DNA of 64,000 nt from Flavobacteriales bacterium (GTDB taxonomy: Bacteria; Bacteroidota; Bacteroidia; Flavobacteriales_F; PHOS-HE28), in assembly GCA_016703105.1 (NCBI GenBank), contig JADJCS010000004.1:186001-250000 (forward strand), given 5' to 3'. The notes under the pieces were generated by a model. It was not told the DNA's origin, made no database searches, and saw nothing but the letters and a program-made list of their open reading frames with translations. A program made the translations under genes and the position numbers. This document shows, one piece after another, positions 18,097 to 25,899 of this stretch; positions within the stretch are counted from its first letter, which is position 1; each line of letters begins with the position of its first letter.

Positions 18097-18130
18097 ACGC
18101 GCGCGCCATGGGGCGACACTGAACGATGCG

Positions 18131-18241
18131 ATGAAAGAGCTGAAGGAGTTCTGGAAGCAGTATTCGCCCTACTTCACGGACATCTGGCAGTACCTGGTGA
18201 TCATCCTGGTGTTCATCATCGGGGCGATCATCTTCTTGTAG
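18131..18241 (+). CDS. 36-residue single-pass membrane protein
   Basis: MKELKEFWKQYSPYFTDIWQ is followed by one hydrophobic helix, YLVIILVFIIGAIIFL, at the extreme C-terminus, and then TAG. The charged amphipathic N-terminus with a C-terminal helix resembles tail-anchored small proteins. The stop codon is immediately followed by the ATG of the hydrolase gene (18242), so the two are almost certainly translated from one message. Function unknown. Confidence 0.6.
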   Translation: MKELKEFWKQYSPYFTDIWQYLVIILVFIIGAIIFL

Positions 18242-19168
18242 ATGTCTTCGCTTGGCAATGCCAAGGAGGGATCCAACGGATCCATGGGACGTTCCCGCCT
18301 CTTGCGCGTCACAGCGAAGGCGCTCGGGCTCGCTCTCATCGGCTGGGTGATCCTGATGCAGTCAGGCTGTTTCACCATGCGCACGGCCGATGGGAAATGG
18401 GCACGTGAACTGGCGAAGAAGGGGCAGCACCATGCTCCGTTGTTCATCGATGCGAGGAGCAGCACGGGCCGCATGGTGCATGCCGTGGGCATCAGCGTTG
18501 CGGACAGCTTGCCCGTGGTCGTGGGCTTGCATGGTTCGCCCGGCTCGGCGGATGCCTTCATGGACTACCTCGCGGATACGATGTTCACCGCCCAGGTGCG
18601 CTTTTTAGCGGTGGATAGGCCCGGCTTCGGGTACACGGAATTCGGCCATTCGGAAACATCCCTCTCGGCTCAAGCCTTGGATCTGAAAGCGGCTCTGGAG
18701 CGCTTCGCACCCGGCAAGCCCGCCGTGCTCGTGGGTCACTCGCTCGGTGGACCGCTCATTGTCCGCTTCGCGATCGACCATCCCGATCTCGTGCAAGGTT
18801 TGGTGATCGTGTCCGGCTCCGTGGATCCTGACCTGGAGCCCCATCCTTGGTGGCAAAAGCCGATCGACCGATGGCCACTGCGTTGGTTGATCCCGCGCAG
18901 CATGTGGAGCAGCAACCATGAGATCATCGCACTGGAGGAAGAACTTCGGCGGATGGCCCCGCAATGGTCGGCCATTCAATGCCCGGTGCGCATCGTACAT
19001 GCCGTGGACGATCGTCTGGTGCCCTTCGCCAACGCGATCTACAGCCGCAAGATGCTGGTCGCAGCGGCTGACGTGCGCCTGGACTCCTTGGGCAGTGGCG
19101 GGCATTTCCTACTTTGGAACAACCGCGAAGCAGTGACCCGTGCCGTTCTGGATCTGCTGCGGCACTGA
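18242..19168 (+). CDS. Alpha/beta hydrolase, membrane-anchored
   Basis: 308 residues (or 294 from Met15). A hydrophobic N-terminal segment ends in LMQSGC (Cys43), which could be a lipobox or just an anchor. The hydrolase fold follows: oxyanion loop LHGSPGS (97-102), nucleophile Ser167 in VGHSLGG, acid Asp256/257 in HAVDDRLVP and His288 in GSGGHFLLW. The substrate is unknown; likely a carboxylester or amide outside the inner membrane. It directly follows the 36-residue membrane peptide with no gap, and the OsmC gene lies just upstream on the same strand. Confidence 0.85.
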   Translation: MSSLGNAKEGSNGSMGRSRLLRVTAKALGLALIGWVILMQSGCFTMRTADGKWARELAKKGQHHAPLFIDARSSTGRMVHAVGISVADSLPVVVGLHGSPGSADAFMDYLADTMFTAQVRFLAVDRPGFGYTEFGHSETSLSAQALDLKAALERFAPGKPAVLVGHSLGGPLIVRFAIDHPDLVQGLVIVSGSVDPDLEPHPWWQKPIDRWPLRWLIPRSMWSSNHEIIALEEELRRMAPQWSAIQCPVRIVHAVDDRLVPFANAIYSRKMLVAAADVRLDSLGSGGHFLLWNNREAVTRAVLDLLRH

Positions 19169-19181
19169 ACACAGCGGCGTT

Positions 19182-19835
19182 CTAGGACTTTCTGGGGATC
19201 TGGAGCTGCCGGGACCAGCGAACGATGAACGGGACGAGCACGGCGGTGGGCAATAGCCACACCACGAAGCCCGGGATCCTGGTATCGTTCACGTTCACAA
19301 CCAGGAAAGCGGTCATGGCGGCGATGTAGCCCCCGATCATGCGCTGCAAATGCACCAACAACCATGTGTTGGCATACTTCATCCGTCCGCGGAAATTGTT
19401 GAGGTCGCCATAGACCATCCGCAAGGCGAGGGATCCGAAAACGAGCAACACGACCCCGAACGACCCACCTTGCCAGAGCAGCAAAGCGCCATACCCCAGA
19501 AAGGCCAGCCCGAAAACGAGCATACCGATGGTTAGGGACAGATCGACCGACCCTGGCTTTTGGCCTTGGGCCAGTCCCTTCAGGGAGAGATAACGTTGCG
19601 CGGTGCCCACCAGGTAGATCGTGAACACCCCGACAATGAAGAGGAAGGCATTGGGGTGGAGCACTGAAAGAAGCAAGGCCGAGGCGCCGACCAGCATCAT
19701 GCTGTAGAAGAAGATGCGGCCCACCCGCTGGTGGAGGGGGTCCCCTTTCTTGCGCAGGATGTTCACTGTGCCCGCGATGAGCGCTGCGGTGCCAGCCGCG
19801 ATATGAAGGGGTAGAAAGAGGTCGAAGAGATCCAT
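19182..19835 (-). CDS. DUF2306-like integral membrane protein
   Basis: 217 residues from the ATG at 19835 (MDLFDLFLPLHIAAGTAALI). A GTG five codons upstream is possible. The opening H-I-A-A-G-T-x-A-L-I-A-G ... K-G-D-P-L-H-Q-R-V-G-R-I-F matches the conserved start of the DUF2306 family, with histidines that may bind a ligand. Six or seven hydrophobic helices follow, with basic loops (NNFRGRMKYANTWLLVHLQR). The biochemical role is unknown. Confidence 0.7.
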   Translation of the reverse strand: MDLFDLFLPLHIAAGTAALIAGTVNILRKKGDPLHQRVGRIFFYSMMLVGASALLLSVLHPNAFLFIVGVFTIYLVGTAQRYLSLKGLAQGQKPGSVDLSLTIGMLVFGLAFLGYGALLLWQGGSFGVVLLVFGSLALRMVYGDLNNFRGRMKYANTWLLVHLQRMIGGYIAAMTAFLVVNVNDTRIPGFVVWLLPTAVLVPFIVRWSRQLQIPRKS

Positions 19836-19888
19836 TCGGGCACCTACCAATGGCCGGGCAAAGTAGCACCGGCGAGAGGTGCTGCGGC

Positions 19889-20113
19889 CTATCGGGCGAG
19901 CTGCTCGGCGCGCTCGCGCTCCACCAGTTGGGCCAGTGGTGCGGTCGGGTCCACGAAGGGGGCAACCATGCGACGGCCTTGGTTGGCGCGATTGGCTTTG
20001 GCGGTCTTTTCAGCCTTACTACCCTTGGCAACGGGGGTAGCGAAAGTGTTGGAGGTCAGGGTGGTGAGGGCGACCAGGACGATCAGGGAGCGGAGGGCGT
20101 TTCGGAGGTTCAT
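19889..20113 (-). CDS. Small secreted protein, paralogue 1 of 3
   Basis: 74 residues: a signal peptide (MNLRNALRSLIVLVALTTLT, cleavage near NTFA), then a short, very basic and polar mature part with KGSKAEKTAKANRANQGRR, ending DPTAPLAQLVERERAEQLAR. It is identical to paralogue 2 except for one residue (RRM versus RRL). About 100 bp of upstream sequence is also conserved, including TGTTTCGCCCTC before the start, so promoter and gene were duplicated together. Function unknown. Confidence 0.7.
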   Translation of the reverse strand: MNLRNALRSLIVLVALTTLTSNTFATPVAKGSKAEKTAKANRANQGRRMVAPFVDPTAPLAQLVERERAEQLAR

Positions 20114-20251
20114 GGCGGTGGTGGTGTGTCGGTGTCGTTACTGAGGGCGAAACAACAGCGATCAGGGCCGGTGGGCTAGCCCCTTCGCGTAGCTGGCGGC
20201 ATGGGGTGAGCAAGTGGCGGAAGGGGCCAGAAACCCTTCGGGCTTGGCTGC

Positions 20252-20295
20252 AAAACCCACGGGGCCGCCTCGCCCAAGCGAAACGGCCCCGTGGG
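20252..20295 (-). terminator. Terminator downstream of paralogue 2
   Basis: The inverted repeat CCCACGGGGCCG / CGGCCCCGTGGG (20256-20267 and 20284-20295) with a 16-nt loop is followed on the minus strand by TTTTG. It sits 20 bp past the stop of the second small secreted protein. Confidence 0.75.
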
Positions 20296-20315
20296 ACACA
20301 CCCTGTCCGACCGGC

Positions 20316-20540
20316 TTAGCGGGCGAGCTGCTCGGCTCGCTCGCGCTCCACCAGTTGGGCCAGTGGTGCGGTCGGGTCCACGAAGGGGGCAACCAAGCGA
20401 CGGCCTTGGTTGGCGCGATTGGCTTTGGCGGTCTTTTCAGCCTTACTACCCTTGGCAACGGGGGTAGCGAAAGTGTTGGAGGTCAGGGTGGTGAGGGCGA
20501 CCAGGACGATCAGGGAGCGGAGGGCGTTTCGGAGGTTCAT
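20316..20540 (-). CDS. Small secreted protein, paralogue 2 of 3
   Basis: 74 residues, 73 of them identical to paralogue 1, with the same signal peptide and basic mature part. The start at 20540 is aligned with the other copies; the frame is open 36 codons further upstream, but that part corresponds to the conserved non-coding leader. It is followed by its own hairpin terminator and is divergent from the 20694 gene. Confidence 0.7.
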   Translation of the reverse strand: MNLRNALRSLIVLVALTTLTSNTFATPVAKGSKAEKTAKANRANQGRRLVAPFVDPTAPLAQLVERERAEQLAR

Positions 20541-20693
20541 GGCGGTGGGGTGTGTTGTTGTTACCGAGGGCGAAACAACAGGGATCACGGCCGGTGGGCC
20601 AGCCCCTTCGCGTAGCTGGCGGCATGGGGTGAGCAAGTGGCGGTTCAAGCGGCTGTGGAGAAAGCTCTACATTGCCTTCAAACCCTCCCTCAA

Positions 20694-21377
20694 ATGCGTT
20701 CTATCCGGACCCTCCTGGTCAGCGCCCTCCTGGTAACGACCACCACCTGCATGGCCCAAGGCTTCGCCACACCGTTGGAAGGCACAAGCATCATGATGTC
20801 CAAAGAGGTCCATGCCATCCTGCTGGATGGAACTGACCTGGTCGGTACCGTCGGTAGTTGCATGTTGAACATGGGCCAGCTCCAGAGCCTTACCCTGAAG
20901 GACGCCGCTGGCGAGAAGCGGAAGCTGAAAGCCGAAGAACTCTCCGAATTGCGCGTTAAGCCCACTAAAATGGACAACATCGGGGCGATGCTCTCCCAAC
21001 CGAACCTCCAGGCCATGATCACCCAGGATTTCTCCAAGAGCCTGGACCGGGAGTGGTGCTACTTCGTGCAAACCTCGCCTCCCGGCAAGGATAAGAAGGT
21101 GATGATGCAACTCTTGAACCCCGGGTTCGACAAGAAGATGAAGGTCTTCGTGGATCCCATGGCGCAGGAAACCGCCTCCGGGGAGGACAAGTCCTACTTC
21201 GTGGTGAAGGAAGGGAGCGGGGAAGCGATCAAAGTAAAAAAGGGGAGCTACAGCAAAGAGGCGCTCAAGTCCATCTTCAACGATTGCCAAGTGATGGTGG
21301 ACAATTACGCCGGCGATAAGATGAAACTGCGCGACTTCGCCGAGCATGTGTTCGTCTTCGAACAGCTTTGCCAGTAG
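20694..21377 (+). CDS. Secreted protein of unknown function
   Basis: 227 residues with a signal peptide (MRSIRTLLVSALLVTTTTCM, cleavage after MAQ). The early mature part (VHAILLDGTDLVGTVGSCML ... LTLKDAAGEKRKLKAEELSE) resembles a small beta-barrel or SH3-like segment, followed by a lysine-rich domain with KKVMMQLLNPGFDKKMKVFV. There is no sorting domain. I do not recognise the family. The position between two copies of the small secreted gene, and a strong shared terminator at its end, suggest an independent unit. Confidence 0.7.
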   Translation: MRSIRTLLVSALLVTTTTCMAQGFATPLEGTSIMMSKEVHAILLDGTDLVGTVGSCMLNMGQLQSLTLKDAAGEKRKLKAEELSELRVKPTKMDNIGAMLSQPNLQAMITQDFSKSLDREWCYFVQTSPPGKDKKVMMQLLNPGFDKKMKVFVDPMAQETASGEDKSYFVVKEGSGEAIKVKKGSYSKEALKSIFNDCQVMVDNYAGDKMKLRDFAEHVFVFEQLCQ

Positions 21378-21394
21378 AGGTCATCGTTGTCGAT

Positions 21395-21442
21395 AAAACC
21401 CGAAGGGGTCGTTCCGCGCACGGAACGACCCCTTCGGGTTTT
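21395..21442. terminator. Bidirectional terminator, perfect 22-bp stem
   Basis: AAAACCCGAAGGGGTCGTTC ... and its exact complement, with a CGCA loop, A tract at the left and T tract at the right. It serves the convergent genes ending at 21377 (plus) and 21462 (minus). Confidence 0.92.
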
Positions 21443-21461
21443 GGAACACCCCGACCAACGA

Positions 21462-21686
21462 TCAGCGAGCCAGCATGGCAGCACGTTCGCGCTCTACCAG
21501 TTCAGCGAGCGGGGTGGTGGGGTCCACAAAGGCAGCTACCATGCGCCGCTCCTTGTTGGCGTGGGTTGCTTTGGCGGTCTTCTCAGCCTTGTTGCCTTTG
21601 GCTACAGGGGCAGCGAAAGTGTTGGAGGTCAGCGTGGTGAGGGCGACCAGGACGATCAGGGAGCGGAGGGCGGCGCGGAGGCTCAT
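21462..21686 (-). CDS. Small secreted protein, paralogue 3 of 3
   Basis: 74 residues, more diverged than the other two: MSLRAALRSLIVLVALTTLT, then KGNKAEKTAKATHANKERR and DPTTPLAELVERERAAMLAR. Signal peptide, basic linker and LVERERA tail are conserved, and the leader region (TGTTTCGCCCTC, GGGGCTAGCCCACCGGCC on the coding strand) is shared. Three copies in 1.8 kb separated by unrelated sequence imply repeated local duplication under selection to keep the reading frame. Confidence 0.7.
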   Translation of the reverse strand: MSLRAALRSLIVLVALTTLTSNTFAAPVAKGNKAEKTAKATHANKERRMVAAFVDPTTPLAELVERERAAMLAR

Positions 21687-21814
21687 GGCGGTGGGGGTGT
21701 GTTGTTGTCGTTACTGAGGGCGAAACAACAGCTATCAGGGCCGGTGGGCTAGCCCCTCCGCGTAGCTGGCGGGTACCGATGAGCAAGTGGCGGGAAGCGC
21801 CCGGGCGGGCTTGG

Positions 21815-22744
21815 CTACTGACCCCAGACCCGGTCGATCAGCAGGCGCTGCGCTTCGGTGGTGAGGTGCATGGGATCGCGCCAAAAGGAGCGGTCCTCAG
21901 GGAACAGGCCGGGCCGGTCCAGATCGATCGTGGTGCCAATGGCGGCGAGCCGGTCCATATAGGCTTGCCGCAAGGGTTCCAGCCCGGCTTCGGTGTAAAT
22001 GCGCTGCACGTCGGGATGGGTGGGGTATTCCACAAAGCGCGCTCGGGCGCCTTGGGCTTCGCACCGGTCGGCTATGCGTTGCAGCAGGGCGAAGACGGTG
22101 GTATCCAATGAAAAGGAAGAGGCGTTCTCCTGTTCCATTGTAAGTACCCGCTGCCATTGGTCCGGTGGGGTCTGGTCGTACGCGACGCTGTTCGGTGCGA
22201 TCGCGCTGCGCAGGTTCAACAAGGTGGCTTCGAGCACCCGCCTGTTCGTGAGGTAGAGGAAGGGTTGATCCAGCAAAAAGCGGGGCTCGGTGTAGAGGTC
22301 CCAGTCGAAGCCCTTGTTCATGCCGCGGAAGGAAACCTGCACCACCACCTCCTGCAAAGCATAGTCCTCGGAAAGCCCTTCCACGCTGTCGGCATACGTG
22401 AACAGATCGGCCACCGTGCGGTAGTTACCACCGGGCACGCCGAGGTTGTAGTAGCGTTGACCGCTCACGGTCTCCAAGTGGTCCAGATCGAAATGGCTTA
22501 AGCGCGAATCACCCAGCAGAATGTTCGGATGCGAGGCCTTGGGGAATTCCACCAGCTTCCATAGCAGGTTGCTGAAGGGCATCGTGCGGCCATCGTGGTA
22601 GAGGTTCTTGCGTTTCAGATCATCACTTACCGCGTTCGACCATCCGAAGTAGTTGTAAGGATCCACCATCACCACGGCGGCGAACACCAACGCGAAAGGC
22701 GCCGCGATCGCCGCGATCCACAGGAAGAACGTGCGCGTGCCCAT
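21815..22744 (-). CDS. Membrane-anchored SGNH-like partner of MBOAT (pair 1)
   Basis: 309 residues. One N-terminal TM helix (TFFLWIAAIAAPFALVFAAV) anchors a periplasmic domain. ILLGDSRLSH carries the GDS-type block I nucleophile, and RDPMHLTTEAQ near the C-terminus has the D-x-x-H of block V, so an SGNH/AlgJ-like acyl-handling domain is likely. It directly abuts the upstream MBOAT gene (TAG followed at once by ATG), so the two are translationally coupled. By analogy with AlgI/AlgJ or DltB/DltD, it would transfer the acyl group passed through the membrane by the MBOAT protein onto a cell-surface polymer. Confidence 0.75.
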   Translation of the reverse strand: MGTRTFFLWIAAIAAPFALVFAAVVMVDPYNYFGWSNAVSDDLKRKNLYHDGRTMPFSNLLWKLVEFPKASHPNILLGDSRLSHFDLDHLETVSGQRYYNLGVPGGNYRTVADLFTYADSVEGLSEDYALQEVVVQVSFRGMNKGFDWDLYTEPRFLLDQPFLYLTNRRVLEATLLNLRSAIAPNSVAYDQTPPDQWQRVLTMEQENASSFSLDTTVFALLQRIADRCEAQGARARFVEYPTHPDVQRIYTEAGLEPLRQAYMDRLAAIGTTIDLDRPGLFPEDRSFWRDPMHLTTEAQRLLIDRVWGQ

Positions 22745-24214
22745 CTAGAACTGGAAGTAGATGAACTGCGTGGTGTTGTAATAGCTGCCAAAGAAGATGA
22801 TCGTGCCGACCAATCCTGTGTAAAGCGCCCAGCGTTGCCACGCGGGACGAGCGCCCACCCACATCACAGCTCCCTGGCGAAGATCGATGCGTTGCACCAG
22901 TTCCATCACCGCGATGCTGAACAAGGCCAGGTACATCTCACCCTTGCCAACACCCAGGAGCGGCGACCAGAAGGTGAGTGCATCCGTGGTGAAGAACCCA
23001 CCAAGGCCGGTGAAGAGGTTGCCCACGATGTGGAATGCATCCTGCACGCTGTTCGCCCGGAAGAAGATCCAGGCGAAGTCCACGAGCACGAACGTGGTGA
23101 GGACCTGAACGGCGTGGTTGATCCCCGGCACGCGACCAAGCCCCAGCAGCCCGCCCAGCTTCCCGCGCCAGCGCTCGCTCACGATGGCGAAGATCAAATA
23201 GAAGCCGTGCAAGCCGCCCCAGATGATGTAGGTCCACGCCGCGCCGTGCCACAGCCCGCTCAGCAGGAACGTGATCATCAGATTGTAGTACCAACGCCAC
23301 TTCACCACGCGGTTGCCACCCAGGGGGATGTAGACGTAGTCGCGGAACCAACTGCTCAAGCTGATGTGCCAGCGCTTCCAGAACTCGCTCACGTTGGCGC
23401 TGTAATAGGGCGTGCGGAAGTTGCGCATCAGGTCGATGCCCAGACATCGTGCGGCACCCAGCGCGATATCGCTGTACCCGCTGAAGTCGCAATAGATCTG
23501 CACGGCGAAGAAGAAGGAGGCGAGGATCATCGCCGGACCACTGTGCTGCTCGGGGCTGTTGAACACGTGGTCCACCATCACGGCCACGCGATCGGCGATC
23601 ATCAACTTCTTGAAGAAGCCCCACGCCATCAATCGCAGGCCGCTCGCCACCGTGGGCGCATGGAAGTCGAAGGAGAGATGCAGTTGTCGCAACAAATTAC
23701 CGGGCCGCTCGATGGGCCCCGCCACCAATTGCGGGTAGAACATCACGTAGAGCGAGAAGATGCCGATGTGCCGTTCCGCCTTCTGACGGCCGTAGTACAC
23801 CTCGATCGTGTAGCTCAGACTTTGGAATGTGTGGAAGCTGAGACCGATGGGCAGGATGATGCCCAGCTCAGGGATCTTGTAGTCGGTCCACCCGGTGCCA
23901 TGCACCAGCGCTTCGATGTTCTCCGTGAGGAAGCCGTAGTACTTGAAGATGGCCAGCACCCCCACATTGGCCACGATGCTCGCGATCAACCAGCGCTTGC
24001 GTGTGGCGCCTTGGCTGCGCTCGATCAAGTGGCCGGCGGCATAGTCCACAACGATCGTGAAGGCCAGGATCAGGATGTACACCGGCACGAAGGCCATGTA
24101 GAAATAGCAGCTCGCCGCCAGCAGCAGCGGCCAGCGCCAGCGATAGGGCAGCACGTAGTACGCGGTGGTGACCACCACGAAGAAGACCAGGAAAGCGATC
24201 GAATTGAAGATCAT
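22745..24214 (-). CDS. MBOAT-family O-acyltransferase (pair 1)
   Basis: 489 residues with about ten or more TM helices. Family signatures are clear: FWKRWHISLSSWFRDYVYIP, the catalytic-His segment LSGLWHGAAWTYIIWGG and the GINLMxF-like GLSFHTFQSLSYTIEVYYG region. MBOAT proteins such as AlgI and DltB pass acyl groups from a cytoplasmic donor across the membrane for O-acylation of polysaccharides or teichoic acids. Paired with the SGNH-like gene immediately downstream. The acceptor is unknown; surface polysaccharide is likely in a Gram-negative Bacteroidota. Confidence 0.93.
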   Translation of the reverse strand: MIFNSIAFLVFFVVVTTAYYVLPYRWRWPLLLAASCYFYMAFVPVYILILAFTIVVDYAAGHLIERSQGATRKRWLIASIVANVGVLAIFKYYGFLTENIEALVHGTGWTDYKIPELGIILPIGLSFHTFQSLSYTIEVYYGRQKAERHIGIFSLYVMFYPQLVAGPIERPGNLLRQLHLSFDFHAPTVASGLRLMAWGFFKKLMIADRVAVMVDHVFNSPEQHSGPAMILASFFFAVQIYCDFSGYSDIALGAARCLGIDLMRNFRTPYYSANVSEFWKRWHISLSSWFRDYVYIPLGGNRVVKWRWYYNLMITFLLSGLWHGAAWTYIIWGGLHGFYLIFAIVSERWRGKLGGLLGLGRVPGINHAVQVLTTFVLVDFAWIFFRANSVQDAFHIVGNLFTGLGGFFTTDALTFWSPLLGVGKGEMYLALFSIAVMELVQRIDLRQGAVMWVGARPAWQRWALYTGLVGTIIFFGSYYNTTQFIYFQF

Positions 24215-24262
24215 CGGGCGCCCGTGGTACGCAGGTCGTTCACGCGGTGTTCCCTTTGTGCC

Positions 24263-24868
24263 TCACTGGATCACGAAGCGGATAGCCTGAGCACTACCGC
24301 TTGGTCCGGCGACGTGCAAGGCGTAGATGCCGGGCGACAGCGCTCCGATATCAACCTGCACTGGGAACCGCCGCACCGCTTGTTCCAGGACCACCTTTCC
24401 GGTCAGATCCTGGAGGAGGACTTGTGCCCTTTGAATGGCGGATACGTCCAACACCAAGTGCGAAGTACCTGCTGGTGCCGGGTTTGGGAACAGCGTCACT
24501 TCCTTCGTCACATTCTCCGCCATGCTCAAGGGCCCCAACTGGCAGATGAGTTGTTGGCATAGCCCGTTGCCGGACCAGACCTGTAGGTTGCACGGCACGC
24601 TGCACAGTTCAACGTACACCGTGTCACCGCTCATCCAGAACGGTGGCCAACCCCAAGGGGACTGCCCGCAACCAGCGGGGTCCACGGCATAGGAGAAAGG
24701 GGCTGCGCAGGTATCGTACATGGCCGAGGCGGGGCCGAAAGCCCAGAGCCCATCGCATCCGTTCGTGGGTGGTATCGTGTAATACGTGGTCAATGTTCCC
24801 TGTGCCTGCCCGAAGAATGCGGAAACAACCAGCACGGTGGTGACGAAGTATCGCAGCAGCGGTCCCAT
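24263..24868 (-). CDS. Small T9SS cargo protein
   Basis: 201 residues: signal peptide (MGPLLRYFVTTVLVVSAFFG), a ~100-residue cysteine-containing domain (TNGCDGLWAFG, DTCAAPFSY, ELCSVPCNLQVW, NGLCQQLIC; disulfides likely) and a C-terminal sorting domain (VTLFPNPAPAGTSHLVLD ... GSAQAIRFVIQ). It is set between the two MBOAT/SGNH pairs on the same strand and might be exported to the surface where those enzymes act. No known fold was recognised. Confidence 0.8.
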   Translation of the reverse strand: MGPLLRYFVTTVLVVSAFFGQAQGTLTTYYTIPPTNGCDGLWAFGPASAMYDTCAAPFSYAVDPAGCGQSPWGWPPFWMSGDTVYVELCSVPCNLQVWSGNGLCQQLICQLGPLSMAENVTKEVTLFPNPAPAGTSHLVLDVSAIQRAQVLLQDLTGKVVLEQAVRRFPVQVDIGALSPGIYALHVAGPSGSAQAIRFVIQ

Positions 24869-24957
24869 GGGGCGTGAAACTATCCGCAGCGATCGCGCGC
24901 GGAGCCGGCATCAACGCTGCGTCATGCACAGGGGCCTGTGCATGGCCCAGGTCCCCC

Positions 24958-25896
24958 TTAGGGCTTCGCGTTAAGTTGCGCCAGGCAGAAGCGTGTCATC
25001 GCTTCGGCACCCTTCTCCCTGAGATGGCTCGAATCCACAAAGAGCGCATCGGGCCAGGACCCTTGGTTCGCGTCCACGATGCGGTGCCCGAGCGGTTCCA
25101 ACACGGCGCGGAGCCGCGCGAGATGTTTCGCCTGCAGAGCATTGTGTTCGGCTGTGCGCATGCCATCGAGGTAGGCGCATTCCATCAGGATCATTTGCAC
25201 TTCGTGCTGATGGAGATAGCGGGCGAATTCCGCGAAGGCGGCATAGCGGTCCTCGTCCAATTCGCTTTCGATCGGTGGCGGCAGTTCGAAGCGGCTTCGC
25301 GAGATGCGTTCGGGCGGCACGTTCAGTGAGGCGCCCCCATGCGCATCGAAAGCGAGGAACTCATAATTGGCCGCATCCGTGAACCGCACCTTGTTCGCCT
25401 CCATCTGCCGGAGGTAATAGGACATGTCCCAATGCAGCACATAGCTCAACGCCTCGTTGTGTGCGCTCATGTAGCTAGCCATGGCGCTGCTGTCCTCACC
25501 CAGCACCATAGTGTGCCCTCCACGCTTGAAGTCCATCAGGTTGGTGGAGAGCAATACGATGCGTGGCTTCAACCGGTCCACGAGCAAGGGTCCTACCTCG
25601 GACAGTTCCGCCGCGCCTACGCCCCAAGCTCCCGCGTTCAGGTAGCGCACGGCGCCGAAGTGTTCCATCACCGCCTTGGAGTTCAGGTTGTTCAAACTCA
25701 TGGACGAGCCCAGGCCGAGCACATCGACACCCTCAGGCATGTTCCGTTTCGCGAAGGCGAGCTTCTCGTTCAGAGCGATGTTGTTCGTGACCTTCGGTGC
25801 CGGGAAATACGGCTTGTACAGCATGGCGTATGCCACCACCATCGCTGCCGCCGGGAGGGCGAGCAGGAAGCAGCGGAGAGCGAAGCGGAACACCAT
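24958..25896 (-). CDS. Membrane-anchored SGNH-like partner of MBOAT (pair 2)
   Basis: 312 residues. N-terminal TM helix (FALRCFLLALPAAAMVVAYA), then a periplasmic domain with VDVLGLGSSMSLNNLNSKAV (block I with GSS) and, near the end, ALFVDSSHLREKGAEAMTRF (D-x-x-H block V). It is distantly similar in build to the 21815 protein but not a close copy. Three bases separate its start from the stop of the MBOAT gene upstream. Likely the extracytoplasmic acyl-transfer half of the second O-acylation pair. Confidence 0.72.
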   Translation of the reverse strand: MVFRFALRCFLLALPAAAMVVAYAMLYKPYFPAPKVTNNIALNEKLAFAKRNMPEGVDVLGLGSSMSLNNLNSKAVMEHFGAVRYLNAGAWGVGAAELSEVGPLLVDRLKPRIVLLSTNLMDFKRGGHTMVLGEDSSAMASYMSAHNEALSYVLHWDMSYYLRQMEANKVRFTDAANYEFLAFDAHGGASLNVPPERISRSRFELPPPIESELDEDRYAAFAEFARYLHQHEVQMILMECAYLDGMRTAEHNALQAKHLARLRAVLEPLGHRIVDANQGSWPDALFVDSSHLREKGAEAMTRFCLAQLNAKP

Positions 25897-25899
25897 CGG

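Noticed and set aside
22595..24562. 655-codon open frame on the plus strand
   Set aside because: It is antisense to the MBOAT and SGNH-like genes; composition is His/Glu-rich with no domains, a GC-driven shadow.
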